From an uncultured Bacteroides sp. (GTDB taxonomy: Bacteria; Bacteroidota; Bacteroidia; Bacteroidales; Bacteroidaceae), in NCBI GenBank assembly GCA_902492205.1, contig CABUKU010000017.1, positions 6,428 to 70,427 on the forward strand: a stretch of DNA of 64,000 bases, written 5' to 3'. The position numbers and the translations under genes were made by a program. This document shows positions 1 to 9,278 of the stretch, one piece after another; position 1 is the first letter of the stretch; each line of letters begins with the position of its first letter. Under the pieces are notes generated by a model that saw nothing but the letters and a program-made list of their open reading frames with translations, had not been told where the DNA came from and made no database searches.

Positions 1-107
1 GGAGGGGTTAGGGGTGGTGGTAGGCAAGAATACCTTATAGTCATCATTCCCGAATAGGAATTCGTTATCTACCACCACCCCCTGCCCCTCCTCAATAAGG
101 AGGGGAG
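1..107. repeat. GC-rich palindromic repeat, copy 1 (cut by window edge)
   Basis: Long inverted repeat with arms GGTTAGGGGTGGTGGTAG and CTACCACCACCCCCTGCC around a loop of about 50 bases. The right end carries its own short palindrome, CCCCTCCTCAATAAGGAGGGG. A second copy with the same arms and a similar loop lies at 48218-48338. The left end is missing because the window starts inside it. Downstream, 116-130 holds a small hairpin (GCGGAA/TTCCGC). No gene is seen between 107 and 482. Confidence 0.85.
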
Positions 108-241
108 ACGTTAAGCGGAATGCTTCCGCCCGATGCCACAAAGTTGGTGTATTCGGGCAATTCAATTCGCCCCTACTTAATAAATTAAAATATGGGGAAC
201 AACTCTATCTTTATTTTGTTGCGATTCTAAAATGGATAGTG

Positions 242-249
242 TATCTTTG
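242..249 (+). promoter_or_regulatory. Bacteroides -7 promoter element
   Basis: TATCTTTG matches the Bacteroides -7 consensus TAnnTTTG, with a TTTG at 215-218 as possible -33 box. Transcription would begin near 257 and leave a leader of about 225 bases before the start codon at 482. Confidence 0.6.
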
Positions 250-256
250 CAAAAGA

Positions 257-481
257 AAATGAGGCACAATTTATGTGTGCTTTAATATATGATCCGTCGT
301 TGAGTTAAAGTGTGGCAACTGATAAACTCAGTACAAGTGACGGGTTGGCTCTATCTATGAAATAGGTACGGGCTGGCCTGTATTTGTACTGGTTGCCACA
401 CACCATACTCAGCACGGGCTTGTCCCGTACTTTCTTTTTGGGGTACGGAATAAGAATTTAAAAACCTTATTCTATAGTGAC
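257..481 (+). promoter_or_regulatory. structured 5' leader with alternative hairpins
   Basis: The leader folds into a large hairpin: GTGTGGCAAC at 310-319 pairs with GTTGCCACAC at 392-401, and AGTACAA at 330-336 pairs with TTGTACT at 384-390. CCCGTAC at 424-430 has three mutually exclusive partners: GTACGGG at 366-372, ACGGG at 414-418 (a small GC hairpin followed by the T-rich stretch 429-440, terminator-like), and GTACGG at 443-448. This is the layout of an attenuator or other RNA switch, but no known riboswitch class was recognised. Confidence 0.45.
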
Positions 482-1237
482 ATGACAAATTGGATAACCC
501 TAAAATCTGCATCATTAAGGTATGATGTTTCTCCCGAACAAGTTCTTGAATGGATAAAAGATGACAGAATCTCCGGCAGTCGCATTGGAGACACATGGCT
601 GGTAGATAACGACAGTATTTCCCATTATCTTGAAATACACAAAACCCTTGCTTCCCAACAACAATACTTAGACAATGAGCTTGCCGAAAGACGGGAACAG
701 ATAGATTTGATTATATCCCGGTATGATGATACTGTTTTCGTGCTGAAAAACCTTGTGGTTCTTACTCCTTTGTTTCATCACATGGCTGCGGAACTGGCTA
801 CTCTGATACCCGAAGATAATAAGCGCAGGCTTTTTCTTGCTGTGGTGAAAGGGGAGAGTTTGGAAGAAATAGCTCTTAACCGCCTGTCTACTTACGATAA
901 AGTGGTTTGCGACTTTATCGGGATTATTGAATCACTGACAAAGCAACAGGAGCTTATCAAAATTTATCCTGAGAAACCTAATGCCGATACCATCCGTATG
1001 CTGAATACCGAAATTTATAAACTGGTTGCTGACTTTCGTGTCAGGAATTGTCTTCAATCGACCGAGATTTATACAGTAGCCGATTTACTATCGTACATCA
1101 AGCACGGTGGCGGTTTGAAAGCATTATTGAAAATACGCAATTTCGGGAATCAATCCTATTATATCCTCACAGACTGCTTGCGGGAACATGGCATTATAGA
1201 CAAAGAAGATAACTGTCCGTTGCTTAAATTTGTATAG
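482..1237 (+). CDS. regulator-like protein with N-terminal HTH and C-terminal RNAP alpha-CTD-like domain
   Basis: A 251-residue soluble protein with no signal peptide. Residues 1-50 resemble a MerR/excisionase-type winged helix (SPEQVLEWIKDDRI, then GDTWLVD). Residues 110-140 hold a short helix-turn-helix-like stretch resembling sigma region 4 (GESLEEIALNRL). Residues 195-238 resemble the C-terminal domain of RNA polymerase alpha, with the KIRNFG helix-hairpin-helix signature followed by a YxxLxxxLxExGI pattern. A role in transcription is inferred from these folds; no target is known. It is preceded by a long structured leader, and its last 14 bases overlap the convergent AraC gene. It could also be a defective mobile-element regulator, but no integrase or other mobile gene is nearby. 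Confidence 0.7.
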   Translation: MTNWITLKSASLRYDVSPEQVLEWIKDDRISGSRIGDTWLVDNDSISHYLEIHKTLASQQQYLDNELAERREQIDLIISRYDDTVFVLKNLVVLTPLFHHMAAELATLIPEDNKRRLFLAVVKGESLEEIALNRLSTYDKVVCDFIGIIESLTKQQELIKIYPEKPNADTIRMLNTEIYKLVADFRVRNCLQSTEIYTVADLLSYIKHGGGLKALLKIRNFGNQSYYILTDCLREHGIIDKEDNCPLLKFV

Positions 1238-2084
1238 CGTTCCTCGCAGACTGGTTTCTGTACTCCATAGGTGAAATGCCTTCATGGCGCTTGAAGTATC
1301 TTCCCAGATAAGACTGGTCGGGAAAGTTCAGTTGGTCGGCAATCTCCTGAATGGTGAGTTCGGACGATTGCAGCAGAACTTTAAGTTCGAGTATGGAAAA
1401 GTCGTCAATAATCTTTTTGGCCGAATCGCCCGTGGTGGCACGGACTATGTTGGTAAGATACTTGGCGGAAATGCAAAGCCGGTCGGCATAAAAACTTACT
1501 TCCCGCTGGGTGGCGCAATGATCGTGTATCAGAGTCATAAACTTCTTGAACAGCTCGTCCTGCCGGTTGTAACCTTCTATTTCTTTGGAAGTGAAGAAAC
1601 GGTATGCCTTGTCATATATATCCAGCAGGAAACTTTGCAGGTGGTTGCGGGCTATCTGGCTGCGGAAACGGTTCTCGTTGTCATTATAAATGTTGGTGGC
1701 GGCAGACAGGAATCCTGTGATGTTTGCCGTAAAATGTTCGGGCAGCAGGTAGCAGGGATTTTCTTTCAAGAAGTGGAAGAAAGTAGATTCTAACCGATGA
1801 CAGGCTTCATGGAACATCTCACCATGCGCTACAAAGAAATCCACTTTGAAATCTCTGCTTATCTCATTAATACTCACCACAGTACCCGGAAGAAGCACTA
1901 CTTGGGTGTTTTTCTTTACGTTGTACTGTTTAAGGTCGATGGTTATTTTAGCTTCTCCACCGAGGCATAGCAGGATGGCAGCCCCTTCGAGCTTGTATAA
2001 GTGCTGCTTAAAGGCCGATAAATTTGCGCTTCCGGTAATGAACGGTTCATCAGTGGAAAGGAGGAATAATGTTTTTTGCGCCAT
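1224..2084 (-). CDS. AraC family transcriptional regulator
   Basis: A 286-residue protein with an N-terminal cupin-like effector domain (about residues 1-160) and a C-terminal AraC/XylS DNA-binding domain (about 180-280). The latter has two helix-turn-helix motifs and the typical closing pattern of YLGRYFKRHEGISPMEYR. It is transcribed away from the efflux operon that begins at 2229, so control of that operon is the likely role. The inducer is unknown. The -7 box TATATTTG lies on the minus strand at 2114-2107. The gene end overlaps the preceding plus-strand gene by 14 bases. Confidence 0.88.
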   Translation of the reverse strand: MAQKTLFLLSTDEPFITGSANLSAFKQHLYKLEGAAILLCLGGEAKITIDLKQYNVKKNTQVVLLPGTVVSINEISRDFKVDFFVAHGEMFHEACHRLESTFFHFLKENPCYLLPEHFTANITGFLSAATNIYNDNENRFRSQIARNHLQSFLLDIYDKAYRFFTSKEIEGYNRQDELFKKFMTLIHDHCATQREVSFYADRLCISAKYLTNIVRATTGDSAKKIIDDFSILELKVLLQSSELTIQEIADQLNFPDQSYLGRYFKRHEGISPMEYRNQSARNAIQI

Positions 2085-2106
2085 TGTTTATTCTTTAAAT
2101 CACCAA

Positions 2107-2114
2107 CAAATATA
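2107..2114 (-). promoter_or_regulatory. -7 element for the AraC gene
   Basis: Minus-strand TATATTTG fits TAnnTTTG and lies 23 bases before the AraC start codon. Confidence 0.5.
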
Positions 2115-2201
2115 GATATATTTTAGGATATATTGTTAATTAGTTCCGAAAATGAACAATGTTGGTAATAGTTTGAATAGGTTCGGATTTGGAAAACCGT
2201 C

Positions 2202-2209
2202 TACCTTTG
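2202..2209 (+). promoter_or_regulatory. -7 element for the efflux operon
   Basis: TACCTTTG fits TAnnTTTG and lies 20 bases before the MFS start codon at 2229. The 145-base divergent interval 2085-2228 would hold any AraC operator, but no clear direct repeats were identified there. Confidence 0.6.
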
Positions 2210-2228
2210 CCTCCGGTAAAAAGATAGT

Positions 2229-3428
2229 ATGCAAAAGAATAAGTTTAACTCTAAAAGCTTCGTGCTTGTATTTGCCGCTTTGTTGTCGGCATTCGGTCCG
2301 TTTATGACGGATTTCTATTTACCTGCTTTTCCCGAACTGAAAGAGTATTTCGGAAGTAGTATTTCATTGGTTCAGTTGAGTTTGACATTCGGCATGATTG
2401 GTTTGGCGGGAGGTCAGTTGTTGATAGGGCCGTTGAGTGACAAATACGGTCGTCGTCGTCCGCTGATTATTTCATTGTCGGTGTTCATTTTGGCTACGGC
2501 GGCGTGTTTGTTTTGCAATCGGGTGGAATGGTTTATCTTCTTCCGTTTGATACAGGGAATTGCAGCTGCCGGTGGAGTGGTTATATCCCGTTCCGTTGCT
2601 GCCGATTTGTATCAGGGAAAGGAGTTTACCCGCTTCTTCGCTATGCTGAGTGCAGTTCAGGGATTGGCTCCGATTATTGCTCCGGTAGCGGGAGGAGTGT
2701 TGCTTGAAGCGACTAACTGGAAAGGAATTTTCTTAGCGTTGTTGCTGTTAGGTGCCGGCATTCTGTTGACAGCTTTCCGTTTCCGGGAATCTCTTTCCGT
2801 GGAAAAGAGGAAAACAGGTAATGTGTTTTCGGCTTTCACCCATTTCGGGAAGATATTGAAAAACAAACGGTTTACGTATTACATGCTTATTCAGTCGTTC
2901 GCAATGGCGGTATTGTTTGCTTATATTTCGTCTTCTCCTTTTATATTCCAATCCCATTATGGAATAGGAACGGTTGCATATAGCTGTATTTTTGCCTGCA
3001 ATGCAATTTCTATCGTGATGGGGAATCTGATTGTGGCAAGATTCGGGACGGAGAAGAAAGCACTTTTGTTTGGCAGTGTTTTTCTTTTGATTATGGCAGT
3101 GATGCTTGCCGGAGGTTTATTCAGGGACTTCTCCGTAATCTATATAGAAATAAGCCTTTTCTTGTTGCTGTTCGGGGTAGGGATGGTGCTTCCCACAGCT
3201 ACTTCGCTCGCTTTGGGGTTGGAAAAAGAGAATGCGGGTAATGCTTCGGCATTATTGGGTTTCCTGCAATTTTTGTTTGCCGGGTTGGTTGCTCCTATGG
3301 TTGGATTGGGCGATATGCTTTACTCCACTGCTTTCATTGTGTTGACGGGCAGCGTGGTAACGATAATGTTAGTTCTTCGCATCAGAATGAACGATAAAAG
3401 ATTCTTTAATTATAATATGACAAAATGA
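2229..3428 (+). CDS. Bcr/CflA family MFS multidrug efflux transporter
   Basis: A 399-residue inner membrane protein with about 12 hydrophobic helices and the MFS motif A between helices 2 and 3 (GPLSDKYGRRRPL). The opening segment, with FMTDFYLPAFPEL, is typical of the drug-proton antiporter Bcr/CflA branch. It probably expels drugs or small amphiphiles against protons. It is the first gene of a four-gene efflux operon and overlaps the next gene by four bases (ATGA), so translation is probably coupled. An MFS pump at the head of an RND operon is uncommon. The specific substrate cannot be told. Confidence 0.88.
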   Translation: MQKNKFNSKSFVLVFAALLSAFGPFMTDFYLPAFPELKEYFGSSISLVQLSLTFGMIGLAGGQLLIGPLSDKYGRRRPLIISLSVFILATAACLFCNRVEWFIFFRLIQGIAAAGGVVISRSVAADLYQGKEFTRFFAMLSAVQGLAPIIAPVAGGVLLEATNWKGIFLALLLLGAGILLTAFRFRESLSVEKRKTGNVFSAFTHFGKILKNKRFTYYMLIQSFAMAVLFAYISSSPFIFQSHYGIGTVAYSCIFACNAISIVMGNLIVARFGTEKKALLFGSVFLLIMAVMLAGGLFRDFSVIYIEISLFLLLFGVGMVLPTATSLALGLEKENAGNASALLGFLQFLFAGLVAPMVGLGDMLYSTAFIVLTGSVVTIMLVLRIRMNDKRFFNYNMTK

Positions 3429-4537
3429 AAAAACAGGTATTTAGATTGTTGCAAATGGCAGTGGCTGTTTGCTTATTGGCAGTGACAGGATGTAAACAGG
3501 CTCCTCCTGCTATGGAAGATGCAGGTTACAAAGTACTTACACTGGCACCTGCCGACAGATTGCTGACAAGCACATACTCGGCAACCATCCGCGGACAACA
3601 GGATGTGGAGATCTATCCGCAGGTGGGTGGTTTCCTGACACAAGTTTGTGTGAAGGAAGGACAGAGAGTGAAACAGGGACAAACGCTTTTCATCATTGAC
3701 CAAGTGGGTTACAAGGCTGCTTTGCAAACAGCACAGGCAAACGTGGCTGCGGCTGAGGCTGCTTTGGCTACGGCGCAGTTGACCTATGACAGCAAGCAGG
3801 AACTTTACAAGCAGAATGTGGTGTCGTCTTTTGATTTGAGCACGGCAAAAAACACCTTGTTGTCTGCTCAAGCTCAGTTGGCGCAAATGAAAGCGCAGGA
3901 AGTGAACGCACGGAACAACTTTTCATATACAGTCGTTAAAAGTCCGGTTGACGGAGTGGTTGGTACTTTGCCCTATCGTGTAGGAGCGTTGGTCGGTGCC
4001 AGCCTTCCACAACCGTTGACAACCGTTTCGGACAATTCGGATATGTATGTTTACTTCTCTATGACCGAAAACCAGTTGTTAGACCTCATCCGTCGCTATG
4101 GTTCTAAAGACGAGGCTTTGAAAAGCATGCCCGAAATAGATTTGCAGTTGAACGACAAGTCGGTTTATGCTCATAAAGGAAGAATAGAAACAATCAGTGG
4201 AGTGATTGACCGCAACACAGGTACAGTGAGCCTTCGTGCGGTATTCCCTAACAAGGAGAGCTTGCTGAACAGTGGCGGTTCGGGTAATGTACTTGTTCCG
4301 GTAGAGAAGAAAGGCAGTTTGGTTATCCCGCAGGCGGCTACTTTCGAAATTCAGGATAAAGTATATGTATATAAGGTGATAGACGGCAAAGCACAATCTG
4401 CACCCGTTAGCGTGACACGTGTCAATGGCGGACAGGAATACATCATCAACGAAGGTTTGAATGAAGGTGATGTGATTGTTGCCGAAGGCGTAGGCTTGCT
4501 GCGTGAAGGAACACCGATTAAAGTAAAACAAGATTAA
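3425..4537 (+). CDS. RND efflux periplasmic adaptor (MFP), lipoprotein
   Basis: A 370-residue adaptor of the AcrA/MexA type. A signal peptide ends in a lipobox (LAVTGC), so it is probably anchored by lipid. A biotinyl-lipoyl-like half motif follows (PQVGGFLTQVCVKEGQRVKQG). Next come an alpha-helical hairpin (about residues 100-165), the second lipoyl half (SPVDGVVGTLPYRVGALV), and beta-barrel and membrane-proximal domains to the end. It bridges the RND pump and the outer membrane factor encoded next. It overlaps the MFS gene by four bases and sits nine bases before the pump gene. Confidence 0.93.
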   Translation: MKKQVFRLLQMAVAVCLLAVTGCKQAPPAMEDAGYKVLTLAPADRLLTSTYSATIRGQQDVEIYPQVGGFLTQVCVKEGQRVKQGQTLFIIDQVGYKAALQTAQANVAAAEAALATAQLTYDSKQELYKQNVVSSFDLSTAKNTLLSAQAQLAQMKAQEVNARNNFSYTVVKSPVDGVVGTLPYRVGALVGASLPQPLTTVSDNSDMYVYFSMTENQLLDLIRRYGSKDEALKSMPEIDLQLNDKSVYAHKGRIETISGVIDRNTGTVSLRAVFPNKESLLNSGGSGNVLVPVEKKGSLVIPQAATFEIQDKVYVYKVIDGKAQSAPVSVTRVNGGQEYIINEGLNEGDVIVAEGVGLLREGTPIKVKQD

Positions 4538-4546
4538 AGACGAACA

Positions 4547-7500
4547 ATGAATTTAAGAACCTTTATAGAACGCCCCATTCTATCGGCAGTTATTTCTATC
4601 TCGATAGTAGTTGTGGGCATCATCGGGCTTTTCACTTTGCCCGTTGAGCAATATCCCGATATTGCTCCGCCTACCATTCAGGTGAGCACCACTTATTTCG
4701 GTGCGAGTGCGGAGACTTTGCAGAAGAGTGTTGTCGCTCCGTTGGAAGAAGCTATCAACGGTGTGGAGAACATGACATACATGACTTCTTCGGCTACCAA
4801 CTCAGGTACGGTAAGTATTACCGTCTATTTTAAACAAGGTACGGACCCCGACATGGCGGCTGTCAATGTGCAGAACCGGGTGTCGAAAGCTACCGGTCAG
4901 CTTCCTGCGGAAGTAACTCAGGTGGGTGTTACCACATCCAAACGCCAGACCAGTATCTTGCAGATGTTTTCCTTGTATAGTCCGGACGATACTTACGATG
5001 AAGCATTCCTTTCCAACTATATCAGTATCAACCTGAAACCTTCGATTCTCCGTATTCAGGGTGTGGGTGATATGATGATTATGGGTGGTGATTACAGTAT
5101 GCGTATATGGATGAAGCCCGATGTGATGGCGCAGTACAAGCTGGTACCTTCGGATATTTCAGCCGTGCTTGCCGAGCAGAATATAGAATCGGCTACCGGT
5201 TCGTTTGGTGAGAATTCGGACGAAACCTACCAATATACCATGAAGTATAAAGGCCGTTTGATAACTCCCGAGGAGTTCGGTGAAATAGTAGTTCGCTCTA
5301 CCGATGACGGAGAAGTGTTGAAGTTGAAAGAGATTGCCGATATTGAGATGGGTGAGGAAAGCTACGCTTATCATGGCGGTATGGACGGTCATCCGGGTAT
5401 CTCTTGTATGATTTTTCAGACAGCCGGCTCTAATGCAACGGAAGTAAACCAGCAGATTGACGAGTTCTTGAAAGAAGCTGAGAAAGATTTGCCTAAAGGG
5501 GTTGCCATAACTCAGGTGATGAGTTCGAACGACTTCTTGTATGCTTCTATCCACGAGGTAGTAAAGACTTTGCTTGAAGCTATCATCCTCGTAATTTTGG
5601 TAGTATATGTGTTCTTGCAAGATATACGCTCCACACTTATTCCGTTGGTGGGTATTATTGTATCTTTGATCGGTACGTTTGCCTTTATGTCATTGGCGGG
5701 GTTCAGTATCAACCTGATTACTCTGTTTGCGCTTGTGCTGGTGATTGGTACGGTGGTGGACGATGCCATAGTCGTCGTCGAGGCGGTACAGTCGCGTTTT
5801 GACGTGGGGTATCGCTCCTCTTACATGGCAAGTATCGACGCAATGAAGGGTATCAGTAATGCCGTTATTTCTTCTTCGTTGGTATTTATGGCTGTGTTTA
5901 TCCCGGTATCGTTCATGAGCGGCACTTCGGGAACATTCTATACCCAGTTTGGTTTGACAATGGCGGTAGCGGTAGGTATCTCTGCGGTAAACGCTTTGAC
6001 ACTGAGCCCGGCACTTTGTGCCTTGTTCCTGAAACCGTATATTAACGAAGACGGTACACAGAACAATAACTTTGCAGCCCGTTTCCGTAAAGCATTCAAT
6101 ACCGCATTCGATGCAGTAGTAGAAAAATATGCAGCTATTGTGCTGTTCTTTATCAAGCGTAAGTGGTTGACTTGGTCGCTGTTGGCTTGCGCGGTTGCTG
6201 CACTTGTGCTTTTGATGAACTCTACCAAAACAAGTTTGGTTCCCGATGAAGACCAGGGAGTAGTGTTCGTTAATGTCAGCACGGCGGCAGGTAGTTCGTT
6301 GAAAACGACGGATGATGTCATGACACGCATCGAGCAACGTATGGAAGCTATACCGCAAGTTGCCCATGTACAGAAAGTATCCGGTTATGGATTGCTTGCC
6401 GGACAGGGAAGCTCTTTCGGTATGCTTATCCTTAAACTAAAACCTTGGGATGAACGCCCGGATAAAGCAGACCACGTACAGGCGGTTATCGGACAGGTAT
6501 ATGGACGTACTGCCGATATTAAGGATGCGAGTGTCTTTGCCATTTCTCCGGGTATGATTCCGGGTTATGGTATGGGTAACGCATTGGAGTTGCACATGCA
6601 GGACAAAACAGGAACGGATGTAAATACATTCTTTGCTACCACCCAACAATATCTGGCAGCTTTGAATCAACGTCCTGAAATCTCGATGGCATACTCTACT
6701 TTTGATATTCGCTATCCGCAGTGGACGGTAGAAGTGGATGCTTCCAAATGTAAGCGTGCAGGTATTACCCCCGATGTGGTGTTGAGTACTTTGTCCGGTT
6801 ATTATGGCGGACAGTATGTGTCTAACTTCAACCGTTTCTCTAAAGTGTACAGGGTAATGATTCAGGCAGATCCTCAATATCGTATGGATGAGACTTCACT
6901 GAACAATGTCTTTGTACGCATGTCGAATGGTGAAATGGCTCCGCTCAGCCAGTTTGTAACCTTAACCCGTACATATGGTGCAGAATCCTTGAGCAGGTTC
7001 AATATGTTTAACTCCATTGCGGTAAATGCAATGCCGGCAGAAGGATATAGTACGGGTGATGCTATCCGGGCAGTAAAAGAAACGGCGGAAGTTGCACTTC
7101 CTAAAGGATATGGTTATGACTTTGGTGGTATTACCCGCGAGGAAAACCAGCAGAGCAGTACGACAGTAATCATCTTTGCTATTTGTGTATTGATGATTTA
7201 TTTGATTCTGAGTGCTTTGTATGAAAGCTTCCTGATACCGTTTGCCGTTATTCTTTCCGTTCCGTTCGGTTTGATGGGTACATTCCTATTCGCCCGAATG
7301 ATGGGATTGGAAAATAACATTTACTTGCAAACAGGTTTGATCATGTTGATCGGTTTGTTGTCAAAGACAGCTATTCTTTTAACCGAATATGCTACCGAGC
7401 GACGTAAAGCAGGCATGAGCCTGACATCGGCTGCCCTTTCGGCTGCAAAAGCCCGTTTGCGTCCTATCCTGATGACTGCTTTGACCATGATTTTCGGTTT

Positions 7501-7762
7501 GCTTCCTTTGATGGTAGCTACCGGTGTGGGTGCAAACGGTAACAGTTCGTTGGGTACGGGTACTGTAGGTGGTATGTTGATTGGAACATTGGCATTGTTG
7601 TTTGTCGTTCCTTCTTTGTTTATTGCATTCCAGTATTTGCAAGAAAAGGTACGTCCCATTCAGTTTGAATCTCCTAAAGATTGGCAGATACAGGAAGAAT
7701 ATGTAGAGGAAGAAAAGGAAAGACAACATCATATAGAAAGCAAAAAGACTGAGAAGAAATGA
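4547..7762 (+). CDS. RND multidrug efflux pump, HAE1 (AcrB-like) family
   Basis: A 1071-residue inner membrane pump of full length for the HAE1 family. The proton relay is intact: the TM4 segment GTVVDDAIVVVEAV has the paired aspartates and the TM10 segment IGLLSKTAILLTEYA has the lysine that AcrB uses. Two large periplasmic loops (about residues 30-335 and 560-870) form the porter and docking domains. The C-terminal tail is long and charged. It works with the adaptor before it and the outer membrane factor after it, whose gene it overlaps by four bases. Substrates are not predictable from sequence. Confidence 0.95.
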   Translation: MNLRTFIERPILSAVISISIVVVGIIGLFTLPVEQYPDIAPPTIQVSTTYFGASAETLQKSVVAPLEEAINGVENMTYMTSSATNSGTVSITVYFKQGTDPDMAAVNVQNRVSKATGQLPAEVTQVGVTTSKRQTSILQMFSLYSPDDTYDEAFLSNYISINLKPSILRIQGVGDMMIMGGDYSMRIWMKPDVMAQYKLVPSDISAVLAEQNIESATGSFGENSDETYQYTMKYKGRLITPEEFGEIVVRSTDDGEVLKLKEIADIEMGEESYAYHGGMDGHPGISCMIFQTAGSNATEVNQQIDEFLKEAEKDLPKGVAITQVMSSNDFLYASIHEVVKTLLEAIILVILVVYVFLQDIRSTLIPLVGIIVSLIGTFAFMSLAGFSINLITLFALVLVIGTVVDDAIVVVEAVQSRFDVGYRSSYMASIDAMKGISNAVISSSLVFMAVFIPVSFMSGTSGTFYTQFGLTMAVAVGISAVNALTLSPALCALFLKPYINEDGTQNNNFAARFRKAFNTAFDAVVEKYAAIVLFFIKRKWLTWSLLACAVAALVLLMNSTKTSLVPDEDQGVVFVNVSTAAGSSLKTTDDVMTRIEQRMEAIPQVAHVQKVSGYGLLAGQGSSFGMLILKLKPWDERPDKADHVQAVIGQVYGRTADIKDASVFAISPGMIPGYGMGNALELHMQDKTGTDVNTFFATTQQYLAALNQRPEISMAYSTFDIRYPQWTVEVDASKCKRAGITPDVVLSTLSGYYGGQYVSNFNRFSKVYRVMIQADPQYRMDETSLNNVFVRMSNGEMAPLSQFVTLTRTYGAESLSRFNMFNSIAVNAMPAEGYSTGDAIRAVKETAEVALPKGYGYDFGGITREENQQSSTTVIIFAICVLMIYLILSALYESFLIPFAVILSVPFGLMGTFLFARMMGLENNIYLQTGLIMLIGLLSKTAILLTEYATERRKAGMSLTSAALSAAKARLRPILMTALTMIFGLLPLMVATGVGANGNSSLGTGTVGGMLIGTLALLFVVPSLFIAFQYLQEKVRPIQFESPKDWQIQEEYVEEEKERQHHIESKKTEKK

Positions 7763-9123
7763 AAAAACATATATCCTTTTTAATTGTCGCAACACTCATG
7801 CTGAGTAGTTGCGGCATCTATAACAAGTATAAACCGGCAACTGAGGCTCCCGATAAGCTTTTCGGAGAAGAAGTGGCAACGGATTCTTTAAACAGCCTTG
7901 CCGGTTTGAGTTGGCAGGAAATGTTCACCGATCCGCAGTTGCAGGAGCTTATAGAACTTGGTTTGCAGCGCAATACCGATTTGCAGTCGGCACATTTGCG
8001 GGTAAAGGAAGCGGAAGCATCTTTGCTATCGGCTAAACTGTCTTATCTGCCGTCATTTTTTCTGTCGCCGCAAGGAACGGTAAGCAGTTTCGATAAGGGA
8101 AAAGCTGCGCAAACTTATTCTTTGCCCGTTACTGCAAGTTGGGAAATAGATATTTTCGGACGTCTGACAAATGCCAAACGTCGTGCGAAAGCTGTTTATG
8201 AACAAAGCAAAGAGTATGAACAGGCTGTGCATACACAGTTGATAGCAAGTATTGCCAATGTGTATTATACTTTGCTGATGCTTGATGCACAATATGAAAT
8301 CATGTTGACTACCGAAGCTTCGTGGAAAGAAAGCGTGGACGCAACCCGTGCCATGAAAGCTGCCGGGATGGTAACAGAAGCTGCTTTGGCACAGACTGAG
8401 GCTGCTTATTACAGCATTCAAACATCGGTGTTGGATATGAAAGAGCAGATTAATCAGGCTGAGAACAGTATTTCGTTGTTATTGGCAGATGTTCCTCACA
8501 GGATACCCCGTGGTAAATTGGTTAATCAGGCAATGCCCGAAAACTTTTCGGTAGGTGTTCCTTTGCAGGTACTTGCAAAGCGTCCCGACGTGAGAAGTGC
8601 CGAGCTTGCTTTGGCACAGGCTTTCTATTCAACCAATTCGGCACGTTCGGCTTTTTATCCGTCGATAACTTTAGGCGGTTCGGCAGGATGGACAAACAGT
8701 GCGGGGAGCGCTATTATCAATCCGGGAAAGTTCATTGCATCGGCAGTGGCATCTTTAACCCAACCTTTATTTAACAGAGGGCAGAACATTGCTCAGTTAA
8801 AGATAGCAAAAGCACAGCAGGAAGAAGCACGTCTCAGCTTTGAACAGGCTTTGCTGAATGCCGGTAGCGAAGTGAATAATGCTTTGACACAATATCAGGT
8901 TGCACAAGATAAGTCGAAGTACTTTGAACGTCAGGTTACATCTTTGCAAACAGCAGTAAAGAGTACGCGATTGTTGATGCAGCATGGAAATACTACCTAT
9001 CTGGAAGTATTGACAGCTCAGCAATCATTGTTAAGCGCACAAATATCTCAGGTAGCCAACCGTTTTACTGAAATACAAGGGTTGATTACTCTTTATCAGG
9101 CATTGGGCGGCGGAAGAATGTAG
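7759..9123 (+). CDS. outer membrane efflux lipoprotein (TolC/NodT family)
   Basis: A 454-residue outer membrane factor. The signal peptide ends with a lipobox (LMLSSC). Two repeated OEP halves (about residues 60-245 and 270-450) give the long coiled helices of the TolC tunnel. KRPDVRSAELALAQA is the usual signature at the start of the second half. It closes the tripartite RND pump. It is the last gene of the operon and is followed by a hairpin at 9147-9185. Confidence 0.93.
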   Translation: MKKHISFLIVATLMLSSCGIYNKYKPATEAPDKLFGEEVATDSLNSLAGLSWQEMFTDPQLQELIELGLQRNTDLQSAHLRVKEAEASLLSAKLSYLPSFFLSPQGTVSSFDKGKAAQTYSLPVTASWEIDIFGRLTNAKRRAKAVYEQSKEYEQAVHTQLIASIANVYYTLLMLDAQYEIMLTTEASWKESVDATRAMKAAGMVTEAALAQTEAAYYSIQTSVLDMKEQINQAENSISLLLADVPHRIPRGKLVNQAMPENFSVGVPLQVLAKRPDVRSAELALAQAFYSTNSARSAFYPSITLGGSAGWTNSAGSAIINPGKFIASAVASLTQPLFNRGQNIAQLKIAKAQQEEARLSFEQALLNAGSEVNNALTQYQVAQDKSKYFERQVTSLQTAVKSTRLLMQHGNTTYLEVLTAQQSLLSAQISQVANRFTEIQGLITLYQALGGGRM

Positions 9124-9146
9124 AACTGTTAGTATGTCTAAATACC

Positions 9147-9195
9147 AAGGCATGGGAAGTAGGTTTTGTCCTTTTCTCATGCCTTTTCCTTTTTA
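9147..9195 (+). terminator. Terminator after the RND operon
   Basis: AAGGCATG at 9147-9154 pairs with CATGCCTT at 9178-9185, followed by a T-rich tail (TTCCTTTTTAT). Confidence 0.6.
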
Positions 9196-9235
9196 TAAAA
9201 GAGTACATTCTTATTTCCCTTTGGAAGATTTTTTG

Positions 9236-9243
9236 TACTTTTG
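9236..9243 (+). promoter_or_regulatory. -7 element that decides the start of the next gene
   Basis: TACTTTTG fits TAnnTTTG. The first in-frame GTG (9243) overlaps its last base and so lies upstream of the expected transcription start near 9250. The ATG at 9279 is therefore the better start. Confidence 0.55.
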
Positions 9244-9278
9244 TGCCCTCTTTATCGGAGCAACAGTATATAATAGGT

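Noticed and set aside
351..596. 81-codon minus-strand frame over the leader
   Set aside because: It overlaps the structured leader and the start of the real gene on the other strand and has no domain.
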